The notes under the pieces are model-generated. The model ran no database searches, was not told the DNA's origin, and saw only the letters and a list, made by a program, of their open reading frames with translations. Of a DNA stretch of 64,000 bases, positions 60,972-64,000 are shown one piece after another (position 1 is the first letter of the stretch; each line of letters starts with the position of its first letter). The position numbers and the translations under genes were made by a program. Source of the stretch: Euglena gracilis (taxonomy: Eukaryota; Euglenida; Euglenophyceae; Euglenales). The stretch spans positions 40,944,437 through 41,008,436 of the forward strand of contig CP154956.1 in NCBI GenBank assembly GCA_039621445.1, given 5' to 3'.

Positions 60972-63499
60972 TCATCCACCGGACACACCATCAGGCTTGG
61001 ATGGGTGAGCCTTGGTCTCTGATTGCGAAACACGAAACATGAACGCACGTCGCCAGCATGAACATAATGCACACATAAATACACATAAATGGGTGTCTGA
61101 TTGGATGGGCATCATAGATTCACTTACTCGCGCCTTTTCCCCACCGACCAAATTCCTACAACCCACAACTGGGGGGGTCATATGTATATATACCCCCCTG
61201 ACCTGCAACCCCCGACCAGGGGTGGTCGTACAACCAGGTGCCACAAAAAACCCTATTTCTCCAAGGTCCCCTGACCAGTCGGGGGGGGGGGGGCGGATCA
61301 TGCACACCCCCTGACCTGCAACCCCCAATCAGTATATGGGGGTCGTCGTTGAACAAGGGGGGCGTGGGCAATAACCCCCAAGCACTTTTTCCCAAGCCAA
61401 AATCCACCCACTCACTTTATTTGGAAAGCGCATCCACGTACAACTTCCCACTCCTGGGCCAGAGGGGGGGGGGAGCAGGGCACCCACTCACAAACCCAAA
61501 ACCCACCCAAAATCGGGCAAAACCTCTTGAAAAAAAATTCTTGTCCGGGCTCGAGCCCCAAGTCACCCACCCATTCTCGAAGCCCCACACTCCCAGTGGA
61601 GAGTGGAAACACCGGTGTTAAATGAACCCATGATGGACACACGCGCATGTGAGAAAAAGGCAAATGGTACCACACAAGAGTCAAAATGTGAGTTGAGTCT
61701 CGGCTGGACAAATCAAAGCCTGCTCCCAGCCTGGGGGTTGCCGATTCCAGGGGCGAAGGACAACTGCTGGACGTCAATGGGGATGCTGAGGAGGGAGAGG
61801 GGCAGTGGGTCGGTATGAGAACCTGAGCCCCAACCATAGCAACGCGTACTGCCAACCCTTGGGGGGGGGGGTCGGACACATCTTAAACAGTGGTATGGCC
61901 CCGACAAGCAACCTACCCCCCCCCCGGGAAAATTGTTACCTGGCAAGTCAGCAAGTGGAAGCCAACGTGCCAGATTCCAGGGAGGCCTTGGACTTTTCAC
62001 ATGACACAGGGTCTCAAAATAACAACAACTTCCTGGGAAGATGGTGTTGTCACTGTGGAGAGTAACCCCCCCCCTAACAGAAGCGCGGGGCCGCTGCAAG
62101 GGCAGGGTCCAAATAAAAGCGCACCGGCAGTCCGCTACAAGCGCACCCCCCATTTTGATGGGATATATAAAGGAAATCGACAAAAATCGCGCAGGTAGGG
62201 TCCAAATAGCAGCGCACCCCTCGGCGAGGGGTGCAGGAGGCGGAGGTCCGCTTTTAGCGCACCCGTGCTTCTATTAGGGGGAGGGGGGTTGGCCAATTGG
62301 AGGGAAGGACGGCCCAGGCAAGTGTGTCGTCCATGCGTACGAGGGTTGGCAGGTGGAGGGATGGGGGGGGCCACACGAGACGTGGTCCAGGATGAAGCCG
62401 GCGAGGCGGTCCAGACTGCGGGGCCCCCGATACTCCGTGACGGAGCCGTTGACCGCGAGGAAAAAGACGGTCGGAAACCCTGAGGGGCCACCATGGCGTT
62501 GCTTAACAACCCCCCGGGGGGGGGGGGGTCCAGCTCAGAGGCTGGAAAGTTTGGGCTGGCTGGAAAAAGTCTGCTGGCTGACCCCACCCATAAGGGTGCC
62601 AAGGCCAAAACTGGGTCTGAATGGGGGTCGAACCAGGTACCACAGAAGAAACTGCAAAAAATATCCAAAAAAACTTCCAATTACGTTCAAAGAATCAATT
62701 TTTGACCCAAATTTGCCCTGGCCAGCCCTTTTCTGATCCAGTTCCGCCAATTTTTGCATTTTGGCCCATTTTGCACCCTCGACAGTGGAAAATCCGTCCA
62801 GCCGCCCGAAGGGAAATGAATAAAACTCATCGACGGGGGGTCTGAGGCTGGAAAAAGACTGCTGGCTGGAAAAAAGCTGGTTGGCTGACCCCCTCCTGGA
62901 GGATGGGGGTCAAATTTTCTTCAGCAACACTCTCGGGCCACTCAGGGTTCAATGCCCAGCCGGGCGGGGTATGATCCGGACCACTCGCACACAACTCTTG
63001 CCTGGGTTTCACTTAAGATCTCGAGTTATCTTCTTGACGTCGGGGCTTCTTCAAAGGAAACCTCAAATGCTTCCGCCCTATCTATCCCCGAACGGCTTTT
63101 TGTTGAGCCGTCAGCTTGCACTCGCAAGGAGGCAAACTGCCGACCAGAACGAATGGCAAGAATCGTGCCAGAAATCCTAAGGAGACATCCTCACTCAGAC
63201 TCTGTCCGATGAGCACCAGAAAATCCCGATGCTTGTTGGAAAAGCCAGTGCACCAGCCAAAAGCCACACCATCGACCGTCAGCTCCAGCGGGACCGTATT
63301 CTTTGTCCCATCGATCTCCGCCACCAACACCCTGCAGGGGTACGATACACTGACGGCACACATGGCCCCGCTTCGTTGGAAGCCGTCTACACACTGTCCA
63401 TGCCGAAACTCGCACAACACTCAACAACAACCCACACCCACACCCACACATACGTGGGGACGTTCTGAAGCCAGTGGGCCAGCGCATGAAACACCGGCC
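60972..63499 (-). CDS. Thioredoxin-fold (PDI-like) protein, 5' end missing
   Basis: Minus-strand exons: 63499-63454, 63331-63270, 62479-62377, 61785-61737 and a last one starting near 60986. All joins agree in phase; the first three introns are GT-AG (GTATGT to CTGCAG, GTGTGG to CCTCAG, GTGTGG to CCTCAG). The protein reads WPVFHALAHWLQ, VLVAEIDGTKNTV, VDGFPTVFFL (cis-proline), AVNGSVTEYRGPRSL, LAGFILDHV and LSFAPGIGN. This is the second half of a thioredoxin domain as in protein disulfide isomerases; the CxxC active site would lie in an exon above 63499 and is not visible, so redox activity is unproven. The last intron is nonconventional (CAGGCT/AGCCTG) and leads to VSGG and TGA at 60972; a one-base slip would instead continue as VDDTVGEEGIHSG to a GTATGT donor. 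No ER retention signal is seen. Confidence 0.75.
62480..62600. repeat. C/G-tract repeat related to 14386-14470
   Basis: GCTTAACAA, C run, G run, GGTCCAGCT, AGAGG, TGGA, TTTGGGC, GGCTGGAAAAAG, CTGCTG: the same order as at 14386-14470 (GCTTAG, C run, GGTCCAGCT, AGAGG, TTGGA, TTTGGGC, GGCTGGAAAAAAGGCTGCTG). Lies in a thioredoxin-gene intron; the other copy is inside the kinase locus. Confidence 0.6.
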
Positions 63500-64000
63500 A
63501 GAGCCAGGGTCCAACACTGTCGGTTTCTAAATTCTCAAAAACTGAGCAGTCACGGACCTGAGAAACACCGAAACACAACCCCATCTGACGTCTTCCGGCA
63601 TGGAATGGTGACGACCAACCTCGTGCAGGGGGGATTTTGACCGTATGTGTTGTGTCGGGGCTTAATAGCAGGGCTCTGGTCGCAATGCTTTGCAGTAGCC
63701 ACACCCTGCAAGGAGCCATCAGGTGAGGGCATGATCCAGCATGGGACTTTCTCTTCCGCAACTTGCCTCAATCAATCCACACACCAACTGCATGTTCCAA
63801 CAAAAAAAAATGTGTACAAGCCATGTACATGTGAATGCCTTTGATGCCTTTTGGGAACTTTTTTTGGGAGGTTTTTTGGGAGGTTCCTTTAAAATTGTTT
63901 TACTGTGGCACTGATTTCAAATACAGAGAAAACATACACCATTTTGGTGACATCTTTGGCCAATGCAGGTTTCTTAGCCTCAATTGGTCGGGAGAAGAGA

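Overview
This is nuclear DNA of a eukaryote. The best fit is a euglenozoan, most likely a photosynthetic euglenid (Euglena type). Genes are split into short GC-rich exons separated by long introns full of homopolymer C/G tracts, CA/GT runs and A-rich arrays. Two intron classes sit side by side in the same genes. One is ordinary GT-AG. The other has no GT-AG; its ends pair with each other, with CAG at intron positions +4 to +6 and CTG at -8 to -6. That geometry is, from memory, the published signature of euglenid nonconventional introns. Applying it joined exon after exon in frame. One kinase also begins with what looks like a Euglena class I plastid presequence.

Layout. 2.6-3.4 kb (+): C-terminal exons of an unrecognised proline-rich protein. 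4.7-7.7 kb (+): complete five-exon endonuclease/exonuclease/phosphatase (EEP) family gene. 8.8-10.7 kb (+): possible SAM-domain exons. 11.2-17.3 kb (-): protein kinase with an N-terminal presequence. 18.3-22.2 kb (-): IQ-motif protein resembling vertebrate C11orf65/MFI. 26.8-38.0 kb (-): RBBP4/RbAp48/MSI1-type histone-binding WD40 protein, interrupted by a full-length but decayed hAT transposon (29231-30827). 40.8-41.0 and 44.8 kb (-): small doubtful exons. 46.6-49.6 kb: a 3-kb element with long terminal inverted repeats, packed with GCGC-type palindromes. 49.6-53.4 kb: GC-rich exon-like islands. 55.6-60.7 kb (-): tryptophan/arginine-rich helical protein. 61.0-63.5 kb (-): thioredoxin/PDI-like gene running off the right edge.

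The genes form no functional pathway. Most of the confident ones from 11 kb rightward lie on the minus strand, as expected for a euglenozoan with long same-strand gene tracts; I see no proof of polycistronic transcription. Several first exons begin right after a pyrimidine-AG, compatible with spliced-leader addition. I found no convincing tRNA, rRNA, snRNA or CRISPR array. Gene models are hand-built from splice phase and family resemblance; missing exons are stated.
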